From Catenibacterium sp. co_0103 (GTDB lineage: Bacteria; Bacillota_I; Bacilli_A; Erysipelotrichales; Coprobacillaceae): a stretch of DNA of 50,217 bases. The stretch is from contig NZ_RCYB01000009.1 of the NCBI RefSeq assembly GCF_004168205.1, forward strand, positions 1-50,217, given 5' to 3'. Both the position numbers and the translations under genes were made by a program. The notes under the pieces were generated by a model. It was given only the letters and a program-made list of their open reading frames with translations, had not been told where the DNA came from and searched no databases. Shown one piece after another: positions 1-7,981 of the stretch; position 1 is the first letter of the stretch; every line of letters begins with the position of its first letter.

Positions 1-70
1 TATTGTTGGAATATTTCTGAGTGAACTGATAAAGAGAAGCTTTCTTAGGCTTTAATACTTTGTTTGACAT
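1..70 (-). CDS. 5' end of an unknown gene, cut by the window edge
   Basis: An ATG at 70-68 is preceded on the minus strand by a good ribosome binding site (GGAGG, 9-10 nt upstream). The 23 visible codons are open and encode a basic N-terminus beginning MSNKVLKPKKASLYQF. The gene continues off the left edge. Too little is visible to assign a family. The strong Shine-Dalgarno sequence is the main reason to call it real. Confidence 0.5.
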   Translation of the reverse strand, partial: MSNKVLKPKKASLYQFTQKYSNN

Positions 71-184
71 ATGATTATACCTCCATCTAATTTCTAATCT
101 AATTATAGAACAGATGGGAAATTCATGTGTCTGGTTCAGCTTCATGAACGCCGTTTAATCGGTGCTTATGAAATTTAATTTTCA

Positions 185-428
185 CTAACCTGTGGTTTGT
201 GGGTATTCAAATTTATTTTTTATTTTTGTTAATAATAACTTAAATACAACTATGCCGGCTTCGAATAGTTTTTCTCGGTTTTCTAACGTGACCCAGCCTT
301 TTTCTTTACTAGATTTTACATCTTTAGCTAGTTCATTCATTAGCTGTAGCGTGGCCTGTCTCTTTTTAAAGTCCTGTATATTAGGAATTACATGTCTACT
401 ATGCTCATTCAGATTTAATGTTAGGCAT
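185..428 (-). pseudogene. Remnant of a Phd/YefM-type antitoxin
   Basis: A start with a good ribosome binding site (AAAGGAG) encodes MPNIKSE and then stops. The next frame carries an open C-terminal stretch containing IQDFKKRQATLQLMNELAK and then GWVTLENREKLFE, ending at a TAG at 187-185. Type II antitoxins of the Phd/YefM family in Firmicutes commonly begin MPNIKP and end with a segment like DIQDYEKTQATLKLMNELAKG...GWLTLEDVE. The match at both ends with the middle missing suggests an internal deletion plus frameshift that removed most of the DNA-binding and dimerisation core. No toxin gene (RelE/ParE or Fic/Doc type) is recognisable next to it. The family match is from memory of the family pattern, not from a search. 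Confidence 0.6.
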
Positions 429-464
429 AGGATTCAACTCCTTTCAGTAATAATTGTTAAAACA

Positions 465-1010
465 TTATTTTATATTCCAAATCACAGTCACTGTATCTGT
501 AACATCAATATCGTCTGCTTCAATATCTATATCATATCCAGGACTACCTATTGTTTTTTCTGCACTTGCGAATGCAAAATTCTGTATAGGTTCTGAGACA
601 AAGTTGATTTCACCCCAAGAATAATCAATAGATACGATATCACCTAATTCTACATCTGCAGCATGTTCTAAGACTTTTGCTTTATGCTTAGAATCTTCTA
701 TCGCATTCTTCAATAATTCATCTTTATATTTTTCAGCATCACTCGCTGTATATTCAATTGAAATTTCTGGTGTAATCACACTATGTGCCAAAGCATAAAG
801 TATCTCCCCTAGTTTCTTATTATCTGCATCAAATTCTATCAACATATGATGTGTATATGTATATCCTATTAATCTCTTTTTCCAGCTTTGATCTTTAGCT
901 TTATAACTTTCATATTTGGTATTAATACCAAAGCTTCTAGTTTTTAAATCATCTTTTTTAAATCCTAGAGAAACAAATAACTCCTTCAATATTTTTGTTG
1001 TTTCACTAGA
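465..1010 (-). pseudogene. SIMPL-domain (DUF541) protein, N-terminally truncated
   Basis: From about SSETTKILKELFVSLGFKKDDL to the end (...VTDTVTVIWNIK) the product looks like the SIMPL/DUF541 family of small proteins, which in Firmicutes run about 220-230 residues and contain the recognisable IDYSWGEI segment seen here. The frame stays open upstream to an ATG at 1088, but those first 27 or so codons are not SIMPL sequence: they are tnpB DNA read in another frame. The normal N-terminus has therefore been lost by a deletion whose junction lies near 1005-1015. There is no evident ribosome binding site for a SIMPL product alone. It is probably non-functional. SIMPL proteins have no firmly established enzymatic activity. 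Confidence 0.7.
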
Positions 1011-1341
1011 AGGAGTAATCTCTGTTCCATACCAAATCATACTGAGTTTTTTTGAACGATGGTTTAATCTACTCATTCTGATTTTCAAGAATGGTCTTAT
1101 ATCTGGCGATAACAGTCTTCAAAACAGACTGAGCCATCTGCGATTTAAGGTTAAACTTTTCTCGTAATGTAGAATACAAAGCTTTATTAAGTGAAAACTG
1201 CTTTAAGTCACGAGTGCGGAATACATAGTCTGAAACATAATTACAGGCATTACGATAAACAGACATAGTTTCATCAAGCAAAACCTTATCTGTTTCAGCT
1301 GCGATTATTTGAATTTTAGCTGTAATAGTCATCTGTTCCAT
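1011..1341 (-). pseudogene. tnpB: IS605-type TnpB, 5' fragment
   Basis: The first 90 codons (MEQMTITAKIQIIAAETDK..., ending ARYKTILENQNE) match the N-terminus of IS200/IS605-family TnpB, an RNA-guided nuclease and ancestor of Cas12. After a TAG at 1071-1069 the same frame continues with IKPSFKKTQYDLVWNRDYS, also a typical TnpB segment, before the sequence switches to the SIMPL gene at about 1010. The gene is therefore both interrupted by a stop and deleted for roughly its last two thirds, including the RuvC residues. It diverges from the tnpA on the plus strand, the arrangement found in IS605/IS608-like elements. Confidence 0.8.
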
Positions 1342-1419
1342 AGATGTACTCCTTTCATGGATATTTCACTATATATTATATCTAATTTATAGCGAAACAT
1401 CTATATTTTGAGGTGAGCT

Positions 1420-1824
1420 GTGGATAGTAGATACAATCGTCATAACAGACGAAAATACAGCCTGAAAGTATATATAGTTCTAGTAACCAAATACCGCAAA
1501 CAACTACTAAAAGACTCTATCGCTGATGATGTTAAATAAAAGATTCTCGATATAGCTAATACTCGTGGCTACGAAATTATTGCGATAGAAACTGACAAAG
1601 ACCATATACATTTCTTATTAAGTTACGATACAACAGATCAAGTTTGCGATATTGTCAAAATTATAAAGCAGGAAACAACATACCACTTATGGCAAAAGTA
1701 TAGTTCGGTCTTATCAAAACAGTATTGGAAGGAAAAAATATTTTGGTCAGATGGTTATTTTGCTTGCAGCATTAGAGAAGTCTCATCAGCAACTAAACAA
1801 AAATATATTGAAAGTCAGGGATAA
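1420..1824 (+). pseudogene. tnpA: IS200-type Y1 transposase TnpA with an internal stop
   Basis: Reading from GTG 1420 (AGGTGAG just upstream) gives a 134-codon frame broken only by a TAA at 1537-1539. The product begins VDSRYNRHNRRKYSLKVYIV and keeps the IS200 hallmarks: the HUH motif as DHIHFLLS, the FWSDGYFACSI segment, and a C-terminal tyrosine in KQKYIE that would be the nucleophile. IS200 transposases are small (about 130-150 residues) single-strand DNA transposases. One nonsense mutation in an otherwise well preserved frame suggests recent inactivation. With tnpB also truncated, this IS605-like copy should be immobile on its own. Confidence 0.8.
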
Positions 1825-1840
1825 TAAATACGATTTACGA

Positions 1841-1876
1841 GGCTCCTCCCACCGCCTAAAGGCAGTGGGAGGAGCC
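1841..1876 (+). repeat. Hairpin at the right side of the IS605-like element
   Basis: Two 16-nt arms (GGCTCCTCCCACCGCC and its near-perfect complement, one mismatch) flank a TAAA loop 16 nt after the tnpA stop. IS200/IS605 elements carry subterminal palindromes that TnpA recognises as single-stranded hairpins, so this is probably the right-end structure. It could also act as a terminator for tnpA, though no T-tract follows. Confidence 0.6.
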
Positions 1877-1908
1877 TATGACAAACGAAAGGATTTATTT
1901 ATGAATAA

Positions 1909-2151
1909 TCATAAGGCCAATAATTCTTTGACTTTTTGAGTTGTGAGATTATTGAGTAATAACCCTTCTTTAATGAGTGCATTGGGTGCTGATACTTTTA
2001 ATTCATTTACAGTATTTCCTAAACCACTGCTTTCTGATGTTGCGAATAGCGTAATTGTCTTGTTAGAGAAATCGTACGCTTCTAGGAATGTATTGATAAT
2101 TGTAGGTGCTACATACCACCAGATAGCAATGTAAAATGTAGCCAGTTCCCC
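1909..2151 (-). pseudogene. Flavodoxin C-terminal fragment
   Basis: An 80-codon frame that opens after an in-frame TGA at 2154-2152 encodes FYIAIWWYVAPTIINTFLE, then YDFSNKTITLFATSESSG and later NALIKEG. This matches the C-terminal half of the flavodoxin_4-like family, which binds FMN; the WW segment and the FATSGGSG loop are characteristic. The N-terminal phosphate-binding half is absent upstream and there is no start codon with a ribosome binding site. It is a gene fragment in the decaying region beside the IS605 remnant. Confidence 0.7.
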
Positions 2152-2211
2152 TCATGCGTTGATTTTACTGGGTTTAACTGTATACAAAACTGTGTTTACT
2201 GTTACTATCTT

Positions 2212-2955
2212 TCATTCTTTTCCAAAATAGCTTTGAAGCATAGGCCACATTATTTTCATATATGACACAAAGCTCAGCTCTACTTGTGCTTCATTAAACC
2301 ATCCAACCATAAAGCTATTTATCTCTTCAAATAATACTTTTGAAAGTTTCTGAATAATAATTGTGTTATCCACTTCTTCAGTATAATCTTTCGCATACAT
2401 TTTACATATAGAACGCACTCCAAAATAATTATATAGCACACCTACCGTTGTTTTTAATGCTTCAATATCTCTTGGAAAATCTGTTCTATTCATCATATTC
2501 ACTACTAATTGATGTCTTGAGTTTAGGTAATTCCTAACTGTACTATTACCTATTTCAACATCAACTGTAAATGAAAAATCTTGAGTTTGTATACTATCTG
2601 CTCCTAACATTATCATCAATTCAACTTGTGCTGCATGATATTCTGTATAACCAGACAAAGCCATATATTTCCAAGAATCTTGCTTTGCATACATTTCCGT
2701 ATCTAAAATATGCGTAAATTCATGAAACACAATATACCTTGGTATTTCCGAACTTTTGCATATCCTTAATATATGTTCATCTGTTTTCGTATTATAGTAA
2801 GCTTGGGCGGCTGAAGCGAATCCTGCTGCATCGCTTTCCTCAACATTAATTTCAAAAAAATCTATCTTATACTGTGGTAATTTCTCAATTTCCATAAACT
2901 CAATATATTCTTTTTCATATTCTTTAATTAAATTTTTAATTTGTATTTCTGTCAT
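2212..2955 (-). CDS. Zincin-like protein with HExxH motif, function unknown
   Basis: The 247-residue product starts at an ATG at 2955 with GAGGT about 10 nt upstream. Near residues 78-82 it has HEFTH followed by ILDTEM, and about 25 residues later YTEYHAAQVEL, whose glutamate could be the third zinc ligand, so it may be a gluzincin-type metallopeptidase. There is no signal peptide or membrane segment. I do not recognise the family. Its AT-rich composition resembles the decaying flank more than the conjugative region, and it is transcribed in the same direction as the recombinase operon. It could be cargo of the neighbouring Tn554-like element or an old phage gene. The motif is seen; peptidase activity is inferred. 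Confidence 0.65.
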   Translation of the reverse strand: MTEIQIKNLIKEYEKEYIEFMEIEKLPQYKIDFFEINVEESDAAGFASAAQAYYNTKTDEHILRICKSSEIPRYIVFHEFTHILDTEMYAKQDSWKYMALSGYTEYHAAQVELMIMLGADSIQTQDFSFTVDVEIGNSTVRNYLNSRHQLVVNMMNRTDFPRDIEALKTTVGVLYNYFGVRSICKMYAKDYTEEVDNTIIIQKLSKVLFEEINSFMVGWFNEAQVELSFVSYMKIMWPMLQSYFGKE

Positions 2956-3007
2956 ATTGTTTTATACCTCATATCAAAGTTAGCATTTCACTTTTAGTAT
3001 ACCATAA

Positions 3008-3017
3008 AACAATCCCA
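3008..3017. repeat. Left copy of a 10-bp direct repeat (candidate recombination core)
   Basis: AACAATCCCA occurs here and again at 7899-7908, bracketing the recombinase operon. An ATACCA also sits just before each copy (directly adjacent at 7899, four bases apart here), so about 15 bases match with one gap. It could be the core site used by the tyrosine recombinases; coincidence is possible in AT-rich DNA. Confidence 0.3.
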
Positions 3018-3052
3018 TTCTCATTCTATATATTTTATCCTCAACGATGAAA

Positions 3053-3072
3053 AGATGTGTCTGCACACATCT
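3053..3072 (-). terminator. Intrinsic terminator after the recombinase operon
   Basis: An 8-bp perfect stem (AGATGTGT/ACACATCT, 4-nt loop) is followed on the minus strand by a short T-run (TCTTTTC). It lies 24 nt beyond the stop of the DUF6262 gene, the right place to end the recombinase transcript. Confidence 0.6.
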
Positions 3073-3095
3073 CTTCCATCTTATTATTTTCAATG

Positions 3096-3479
3096 TTATA
3101 AGTTCTTAATAAAATTCAAATCCTGTTTCCGTAATGCCTTCTGTAACTTTTCGTTCTTTCTCTTCAGTTCCTTATTTTCTCTGCTCAGAGCTGCCACCTT
3201 CTGGTTCAACAGTTCAATCTGTTTTTCCATCGCCATGTTCAGAATTTCTCTTCTTGGATCTATCATTCCGGCCTGTTGCTCTACTGCTTGGTTCAATGTA
3301 TCCCGGACGGTTGGATTTTTATAAAAGAATCCTCTCGACAATCCAGTTTTCTTCATCAGCTTTGGAACGCTGATACGTTCTTTATTTGCCAGCATATCTT
3401 GTATTGCTTGCAATGCCAGTTCAATTTTCTCTTTACTTTTTCTCTGATTTTCCTCAATCATCTTGTCGTATTTGCTCAT
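3096..3479 (-). CDS. DUF6262 / Tn554 TnpC-like protein
   Basis: The product is about 127 residues, starting MSKYDKMIEENQ at the ATG preceded by GGGGTGA. A GTG nine bases earlier is possible but less well placed. Residues 25-60 (LANKERISVPKLMKKTGLSRGFFYK) form a helix-turn-helix of the kind found in TnpC/DUF6262 proteins, followed by a long charged coiled coil (LLNQKVAALSRENKELKRKNEKLQ). In Tn554, TnpC is a small accessory protein affecting the orientation or efficiency of transposition, and by analogy this one may bind the element ends and recombinases. Its start overlaps the end of the upstream recombinase by about 25 nt, indicating translational coupling. Confidence 0.75.
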   Translation of the reverse strand: MSKYDKMIEENQRKSKEKIELALQAIQDMLANKERISVPKLMKKTGLSRGFFYKNPTVRDTLNQAVEQQAGMIDPRREILNMAMEKQIELLNQKVAALSRENKELKRKNEKLQKALRKQDLNFIKNL

Positions 3480-4953
3480 ATTCTTCACCCCATCTTGCCA
3501 GACTCATATATATGATGTCACTCATCCTCTGTCTTACTTCTCTGGTTTCGTCTGCCATTCTTTGATTGCTCATTTTCCGGTAATGCTGTACATTATTCAG
3601 TCTTTTATGCCCCAATAGTCTCGCTATCGTCCAGTCATCCAGATGCATTTCTGTAAGTTTGACGCCATAGTAGTGCCGGAACATGTGCGTTCCAAACCCG
3701 AATAATTCGCCATGATCATCTTTCAACTGCTTTTCCTGTATCATGGACATGACTTTTGTTTTTATAGCCATATACTGCATCGGGCGGTCAGGTTCTTTTT
3801 CATTAACAAATATGTATTCTGTATCACCGAACTTTTCCTGTGTATATTCAATAGAACTCTGTAACAGTTTTGCAAGTTCTTTACTGATCGGTTTTTTATA
3901 TCTTTTAGTTTTAACTTGATATATTTCAATCATATCTTGGCCATTTTCTCTCGTCAGACAATCTGGTCTCAGTGTAAGGGTATCTGATATCCTAGTTCCA
4001 AGCATCTGATGTATCAGAAGACATCTTGCAATCTGTACATCCATCTGTGTAATTTCCGCATTCAGTCGTTTCATTTCATCATCAGAATACACTCTAAATT
4101 CTGCATTTACTTCCGGTGGAATATCCGTATTAATAAATAAATGCTCCAATCTTTCATAGCTGTAAATTTTTCCGATTGTCTCTAACTGTCGTCTTAATGA
4201 AATTACATAAGAACTATTCGCACTATGGGAAGTATCTTTTGTTGACAGATGTATCAAAAATTCTTCCAACACTTCTCTGTCTATTTCACTGCAGCTTTTT
4301 ATTTTGGAATACTCTTTTTGGAGATATTCTGAGAATATCCTCATTATTGTCAATTCTCCCTGTACAGTTCCTATTGCTTCATACTGCAGATTCATATAAA
4401 CAGCTTTCTTACATTCTTCCCTGATATCTGGCTGATATATTTTTCTGAAATCCAGTGTTTTTACATTATAAATTGGATTGGATCTGATTTTAATATCCAG
4501 ATTTTTTAGTTCCCAAACATCTTTTTCTATCTCATCCCGTAAATCTTCTGGCCCTAAAAATTTCAGTACGTTTCTGAAATATAATATCGTCACTGCTTCG
4601 CCATAGCTTACTGTACCATACACACTCTTCTTTTCTTTTACAATAGTTATTCCCTGTTCTAACATCCAGCCTTTTAAAAGTGATATCCATTTTTCTGGAT
4701 TTCTATCTCCAAGGCTTTTGATTCTCCGATTTATTCTGCTGTTCAAAAACTTTGCAATATGATTATAAGCTGTTCGATCCTGAATCAATGCTCTAAACGT
4801 TCCGTTTTTGCAGCGATACATAATATAACCTCGAAACTCTTCCTTTAATTCTTGCGTTGGAAGCAACGTTAAATCAAATTTTCCATTATCCTTACGTGTC
4901 CCTGTTTCTTGTAAATTGGGGAAATCGCTGAAGTATATAATATCATTTTCCAT
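3454..4953 (-). CDS. Tyrosine recombinase, third of the trio
   Basis: The 499-residue product has a complete tyrosine-recombinase catalytic set in its C-terminal third: Arg in MLGTRISDTLTL, His-x-x-Arg in THMFRHYY, His in LLGHKRLNN and the nucleophile Tyr in VQHYRKM. The N-terminal part contains the core-binding (SAM-like) region. The ATG at 4953 overlaps the end of the upstream recombinase by 11 nt and has AGAGGAAA in front. These enzymes cut and rejoin DNA through a 3' phosphotyrosine. Three different intact recombinases in series recall both Tn554 and recombinase-in-trio elements. Confidence 0.85.
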   Translation of the reverse strand: MENDIIYFSDFPNLQETGTRKDNGKFDLTLLPTQELKEEFRGYIMYRCKNGTFRALIQDRTAYNHIAKFLNSRINRRIKSLGDRNPEKWISLLKGWMLEQGITIVKEKKSVYGTVSYGEAVTILYFRNVLKFLGPEDLRDEIEKDVWELKNLDIKIRSNPIYNVKTLDFRKIYQPDIREECKKAVYMNLQYEAIGTVQGELTIMRIFSEYLQKEYSKIKSCSEIDREVLEEFLIHLSTKDTSHSANSSYVISLRRQLETIGKIYSYERLEHLFINTDIPPEVNAEFRVYSDDEMKRLNAEITQMDVQIARCLLIHQMLGTRISDTLTLRPDCLTRENGQDMIEIYQVKTKRYKKPISKELAKLLQSSIEYTQEKFGDTEYIFVNEKEPDRPMQYMAIKTKVMSMIQEKQLKDDHGELFGFGTHMFRHYYGVKLTEMHLDDWTIARLLGHKRLNNVQHYRKMSNQRMADETREVRQRMSDIIYMSLARWGEEYEQIRQDD

Positions 4954-6673
4954 CTTTTTCCTCTTTCTTTAGCCATGATGCTAAACTACTTCCTTGCATT
5001 TCAAAGAACTCATCATTTGCTTTTGCAATCCTTTGCGGCATATAATCAATATACTGTCTTGTCATCTCTTCATAAGTATGTCCAAGATAATCCCTGATAC
5101 TTTGCAGTGATACATGACTGTCATAAAACATAGTTGCTACTGTATGTCGATAATCGTGTGATTGAAATAAATATTCTCCATTTGCAATCTTATTTTCCCG
5201 GCACGCTTCTATCATCTGAGTTCGGAATGTACCATATAGACAAGCACCACCTCTGCTGTTTTTAAAAATGAATTCTTCAGGCTGAATTTCATGTTTTTTC
5301 AAGTATACTTTCATAATCTGATAAAGTGCCTGTGGGATTGGAATCCTTTTATAATTCTTCATTTTGACCTGATACACCTGAATCCAATAATCCTCGCCCT
5401 GCTGATAATAAGCATTTCCTTTCAATGTACACACTTCACTCGCCCGTAATCCTAGACACCACAGATGTAGGAACATACATCGTAATCGCTCTGGAAAAAG
5501 ATATAATTTTTTCAAAATTTCCATATATACTGTTTCCTCAACGCTACGATCATGATGTACTATTACTTCTTTTTGTTGGAAATATTCAATTCGGAATGGC
5601 ATTCTTGTAATATACTGTTTAACTTCCATGAATTTATAAAAATGACCGATACCGAAAATTCTTTCATTAAATCCCTTTGCCTGTATTCCCCGTTCTCGCA
5701 AGCCGTCTGCATACTTTTTTACTTCTGCGACAGTTGCATGAATCGCCAGTATCTTTTCTTGTTCCAGCAGTTCAATAAAATTTCTAATACATACAAATCT
5801 TCGTACAATCGTGCTGACTGCCTGTCCAGTAATTCCCAGTTCATATTTCATGTATGCCTGTAAAATTTCTCGATTCTGTATTTCCTTGACTTCCATAAAA
5901 GAAATGCTAATTAAGGATTTACTTTCGTCTATCCGATGTTTTCCAAGATGTAATCGTTCCAGATACCATACATTTGCTTCCCATTGGATCTGTTCCTGCT
6001 GCATAAACGCATCTCTTCTGCATTCACCTAAAATACTTCGTTGACTCGTTTCGGGAAAATTCTTTAAAATAGTTTCCACTTGTTCCATTTCCAGCAATCC
6101 AATATCCGTAATATTTAACTGAACACAAGAATCATAAAGAAGTTTTAAGGATTTTAACCTGACATTTCTATAAGCCTTAGACATTGAAGTATTGGCAATG
6201 ATACGACTCAACGTATAAAAAATTTGTTTCTTTAAAACTTCTGAACAATTTTGTGTAAAATCCCACACCAATAGGTTTGTTTTATAAGAAGTTTCAAAGG
6301 TCTCAGCTATTTCCTTTTCCGGATAATACTTCAGAAAATAAATTTTATTTTGATATTTCCATTCATATATCCGCTTTCCATTTAGCGTCTGCATTTGTTG
6401 ATAGATATGTTGTTGTTTTACCGTATCATATATTTTCAAATAGAAAGATACAATTTGTGATCGTATCTGTCCTCTTAAATATTGTTCATACGAATTTCGC
6501 AAAGGATAATCCATTTCTTCCAGATGCCAGATTTTTCTATCTGCCAAGAACTTTTTCAATTTGTTAATTCTTGAATCGCTTTTTATTCCAAGTGCATCAA
6601 TTTCTGAATATAGTTCCTGCTTTTTCTTCTCAATATCTACTTCAGATTCTGTTATGTGTTCTGCCTGTTGCAA
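4943..6673 (-). CDS. Tyrosine recombinase, second of the trio (TnpB-like)
   Basis: At about 576 residues this is the longest of the three, as TnpB is in Tn554 (about 630). Catalytic residues are visible as Arg in LGLRASEVCTL, His-x-x-Arg in HDYRHTV, His in YLGHTYEEM and Tyr in RQYIDYM, so the enzyme looks complete. The start is unusual: no ATG exists near the 5' end. TTG at 6673 is the first conventional start but is about 25 nt from the GGAGG, while an ATA at 6688 sits 8 nt after that GGAGG and would add MPIYL. The gene begins about 14-28 nt after the previous stop, so it belongs to the same operon. Confidence 0.85.
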   Translation of the reverse strand: MQQAEHITESEVDIEKKKQELYSEIDALGIKSDSRINKLKKFLADRKIWHLEEMDYPLRNSYEQYLRGQIRSQIVSFYLKIYDTVKQQHIYQQMQTLNGKRIYEWKYQNKIYFLKYYPEKEIAETFETSYKTNLLVWDFTQNCSEVLKKQIFYTLSRIIANTSMSKAYRNVRLKSLKLLYDSCVQLNITDIGLLEMEQVETILKNFPETSQRSILGECRRDAFMQQEQIQWEANVWYLERLHLGKHRIDESKSLISISFMEVKEIQNREILQAYMKYELGITGQAVSTIVRRFVCIRNFIELLEQEKILAIHATVAEVKKYADGLRERGIQAKGFNERIFGIGHFYKFMEVKQYITRMPFRIEYFQQKEVIVHHDRSVEETVYMEILKKLYLFPERLRCMFLHLWCLGLRASEVCTLKGNAYYQQGEDYWIQVYQVKMKNYKRIPIPQALYQIMKVYLKKHEIQPEEFIFKNSRGGACLYGTFRTQMIEACRENKIANGEYLFQSHDYRHTVATMFYDSHVSLQSIRDYLGHTYEEMTRQYIDYMPQRIAKANDEFFEMQGSSLASWLKKEEKDGK

Positions 6674-6701
6674 TAAATATATAGGTATTTCTCACACCTC
6701 C

Positions 6702-7826
6702 CTACTCCAGCAGACGTTCCGCCCCATAAATAGCAGTGTGTTGTGCATAAAACTCATTACTTGCTTCTATCAGTTCATCATCCAGCCAGTCCAGATACTT
6801 TATAGTCGTATCCAAATGTTTATGCCCCAATGCCTGACTGATCATTTCCAGTTCCCATCCTGCCTGCTTTCGCATATTTGCAAAATAGTGACGTAACATG
6901 TGGGGTGTGATTTTAACTCCGGTTTTCTTTTCCATTCGGTCCAACATATCATATACACTGTCCACTCTTAATGGCTTTCCAATGTTCTCACCCATGATAT
7001 TCACAAACAGGTAATCCTGATGTTGCAGGATTTTCCGATATTTTGCCAGATAATCCATGAGAAATTCAAACGTATCATTACTTATCTTGGCACTTCTGTA
7101 TTCCGCATTTTTGGCTCTCGCTTCATTTTCATTATCTTCCCGGAAGCATACCCTTATCATGTGATTCCTATAATCAATATCTTTGACATATTTTACTCCC
7201 AGTAGTTCCCCAATTCTGTATCCGGTTTCTGCTAACATAAGTAACAGAAGCTGATCTCTTCGGTTCGTACAGGCCTGTAAAATTGTAATAATCTGATTTT
7301 CTTTTGCTGTTCTCCCACGATGTTCCTCTTCCTTCAGATAGGCTTTAAAAGAATGATTCCGCAGTACCTTTTTTACTCCCACCTGATTAACCGCTATAAT
7401 CTGGTTATACGATAAGGTTTTGAGACTTCCGTACTGTTCATATTCTGCCTCTATAAATAAATAGAACCTGAACACATCTTTTAAGTATGCGTTGCAGGTT
7501 CCTTCATTCGGACACTTCTTTTCTCCAGCCGTTTGCTCTGTATGGTTTCCGGCTTTAAGCCAGTATAAAAATTCCACAAAGTGTTCTGTCTGTTTTTCAT
7601 AATCTAACTGATAGACTTCTGTGAGTTCCATTTCTTTCTCTGCCATATATTTCATATAATAGCAGATTGAAAATGCTGTGCGTTTCACTGTATTTGGTGA
7701 ACGTTTACATTTAATCTTATGCATTAGATATTTACTTGGCAGTTCTTCAATACTCATTGTTTCCAGATTTCTGATGAAAAAATATTTTTCTGTTCCATCT
7801 TTTATCGTTTCCACCTTGTATATCAT
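6702..7826 (-). CDS. Tyrosine recombinase, first of the trio (TnpA-like)
   Basis: The 374-residue product starts at the ATG at 7826 (MIYKVETIKDG), which has an excellent AAAGGAGG 6 nt upstream. The frame is open 14 codons further but without a ribosome binding site. Catalytic residues are Arg in ETGYRIGELLG, His-x-x-Arg in PHMLRHYF, His in ALGHKHLDT and Tyr in IKYLDW. Size and position match Tn554 TnpA (361 residues, first gene). It probably leads the operon of four genes ending at about 3096. The promoter should lie in the 155 nt before it, but no convincing sigma-70 boxes were seen. Confidence 0.85.
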   Translation of the reverse strand: MIYKVETIKDGTEKYFFIRNLETMSIEELPSKYLMHKIKCKRSPNTVKRTAFSICYYMKYMAEKEMELTEVYQLDYEKQTEHFVEFLYWLKAGNHTEQTAGEKKCPNEGTCNAYLKDVFRFYLFIEAEYEQYGSLKTLSYNQIIAVNQVGVKKVLRNHSFKAYLKEEEHRGRTAKENQIITILQACTNRRDQLLLLMLAETGYRIGELLGVKYVKDIDYRNHMIRVCFREDNENEARAKNAEYRSAKISNDTFEFLMDYLAKYRKILQHQDYLFVNIMGENIGKPLRVDSVYDMLDRMEKKTGVKITPHMLRHYFANMRKQAGWELEMISQALGHKHLDTTIKYLDWLDDELIEASNEFYAQHTAIYGAERLLE

Positions 7827-7898
7827 AAGCTGCCTCCTTTCCTCTAACGCTATACACAGTATACCCACTTCATGCCGAAATAGCTATTCATCAATACC

Positions 7899-7908
7899 AA
7901 CAATCCCA
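7899..7908. repeat. Right copy of the 10-bp direct repeat
   Basis: AACAATCCCA, identical to 3008-3017, here immediately preceded by ATACC. It lies between the recombinase operon and the stop of the helicase gene, about 74 nt past that stop. Confidence 0.3.
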
Positions 7909-7981
7909 CCGAAAACGCCCTTGAAATACCACCAAACTTTTCGTGCAAAATCTGCTTTTTCTGTAGCAGAACCACGAACGG

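Larger units (their letters stand above)
3008..7908 (-). mobile_element. Tn554-like three-recombinase element (bounds tentative)
   Basis: Four genes read leftwards with overlaps or tiny gaps: three tyrosine recombinases (374, about 576 and 499 residues) and a DUF6262/TnpC-type protein of about 127. Tn554 of staphylococci has TnpA and TnpB (both tyrosine recombinases) plus the small TnpC, so this is a Tn554-like system with a third recombinase. The bounds follow the direct repeat at 3008 and 7899, which is only a candidate. No cargo lies inside those bounds. The module sits just after the last gene of the conjugative region, so it may instead be the integration module of the whole ICE. Confidence 0.55.
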
